Shown here one piece after another: positions 5,797 to 5,996 of a stretch of 5,996 bases of DNA. Made by a program: the position numbers and the translations under genes. The notes under the pieces are model-generated. The model ran no database searches, was not told where the DNA came from, and saw only the letters and a list, made by a program, of their open reading frames with translations. Numbering within the stretch: position 1 is the stretch's first letter; each line of letters starts with the position of its first letter. This DNA comes from Porphyromonadaceae bacterium (GTDB taxonomy: Bacteria; Bacteroidota; Bacteroidia; Bacteroidales; Tannerellaceae), in contig DOZP01000085.1 in the NCBI GenBank assembly GCA_003517945.1, positions 23,084-29,079 on the forward strand, given 5' to 3'.

Positions 5797-5996
5797 TTAG
5801 ATACATCTGCCCTGTTTCAAAGTCCCGATATAAAGTGTCGGATTCGGTTCCTCTTTTACGGAGTCATCCATATAACCATCTTTCATATTATGTCCTTCAC
5901 CCAATTTAATATCATAGCAGAATATGTTCATAATATACACATCCTTTTTTCCATCAATAGCTAAACCTTTACTTTTGAAGTTTAGATTCAAATACG
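5797..5996 (-). CDS. C-terminal end of a probable beta-propeller-type protein, 5' end outside window
   Basis: The frame is open to the right edge: a TTG at 5991 is an internal codon, and a Tyr codon precedes it. About 65 residues are visible, with KGLAIDGKKDVYIM, then IFCYDIKLGEG, then DDSVKEEPNPTLYIGTLK and the tail QGRCI before TAA at 5799-5797. The alternation GLAIDGKKDVYIM looks like a propeller-blade strand pair. The NPTLYIGTLK ending resembles the closing strand of Bacteroidota six-bladed beta-propeller proteins (BF2992/DUF4934/DUF5128-like), from memory of the family and not from a search. Such proteins are usually exported and of uncertain function. The last ~18 codons recur at 4887-4941. 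Gene orientation matches the exporter operon, but a terminator and the higBA module separate them. That this is a protein C-terminus is likely; the propeller call is moderate. Confidence 0.55.
   Translation of the reverse strand, partial: YLNLNFKSKGLAIDGKKDVYIMNIFCYDIKLGEGHNMKDGYMDDSVKEEPNPTLYIGTLKQGRCI
5820..5874. repeat. Direct repeat, right copy (55 bp, 53/55 identical)
   Basis: This is the partner of 4887-4941, lying within the coding end of the right-edge minus-strand gene. Differences are at 5863 and 5871: one is silent (Asp codon) and the other changes Met to Val in the left copy. Recombination between the two copies would delete 933 bp, including higBA and the terminator, and would leave the right-edge gene ending with the left-copy tail directly upstream of the exporter promoter. 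Confidence 0.95.

Noticed and set aside
4887..5874. Insertion sequence or integrative element flanked by attachment sites
   Set aside because: There is no transposase, integrase or terminal inverted repeat; the flanking repeats are coding gene ends, better explained by paralogue duplication and loss.
5797..5991. A free-standing 64-residue small peptide (possible exporter cargo)
   Set aside because: The apparent start is a TTG with the frame open to the window edge, there is no promoter before it, no leader or double-glycine motif, and the sequence reads as the end of a beta-rich protein.
1..5996. CRISPR array, tRNA or rRNA genes
   Set aside because: No regularly spaced repeats and no cloverleaf or rRNA-like segments were seen on either strand.

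Overview
The window looks like chromosomal DNA from a gut-type Bacteroidota, Bacteroides or Parabacteroides in general character. The clues are a TIGR02094-like alpha-glucan phosphorylase, promoter elements matching the Bacteroidota -7/-33 consensus (TAnnTTTG and TTTG), start codons with mostly weak Shine-Dalgarno sequences, and a C39-peptidase ABC exporter whose signature reads ISQGQ. I cannot name the species from the sequence alone.

Layout from left to right. (1) Positions 1-1149 (+) hold the C-terminal 382 codons of an alpha-glucan (glycogen) phosphorylase, open at the left edge. (2) A perfect 40-bp palindrome at 1151-1190 forms a shared bidirectional terminator between two convergent genes. 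(3) A two-gene operon on the minus strand, 4751 to 1192, encodes a peptidase-containing ABC exporter (728 aa, C39 protease + ABC membrane domain + ATPase) and a HlyD-type membrane-fusion protein (457 aa). The two are joined by a TAATG stop/start overlap. (4) The stretch 4752-5004 has no intact gene. It carries a likely exporter promoter on the minus strand, a decayed minus-strand gene end, and the promoter/operator of the next operon on the plus strand. (5) Positions 5005-5653 (+) hold a HigB-like toxin and HigA-like antitoxin pair. (6) Positions 5654-5796 are non-coding with a minus-strand terminator. (7) From 5797 to the right edge (-) is the C-terminal end of a larger protein, probably a six-bladed beta-propeller type protein, open at the right edge.

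How the parts fit. The exporter and fusion protein would form the inner-membrane and periplasmic parts of a type I secretion machine that cleaves leader peptides from small substrates and exports them. No precursor peptide, modifying enzyme or outer-membrane channel lies inside the window, so the cargo is unknown and should be sought beyond the right edge. The most interesting feature is that the last ~18 codons of the right-edge gene occur twice, as 55-bp direct repeats (53/55 identical) at 4887-4941 and 5820-5874, on either side of the toxin-antitoxin operon. The left copy appears to be the tail of a second, mostly deleted paralogue. Weak protein similarity continues past the repeat into the higBA promoter, and a stop codon sits exactly where one base change would restore a normal tail. 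This suggests that a tandem array of propeller-like genes once ran directly into the exporter operon, and that the toxin-antitoxin module now occupies the place of one paralogue.
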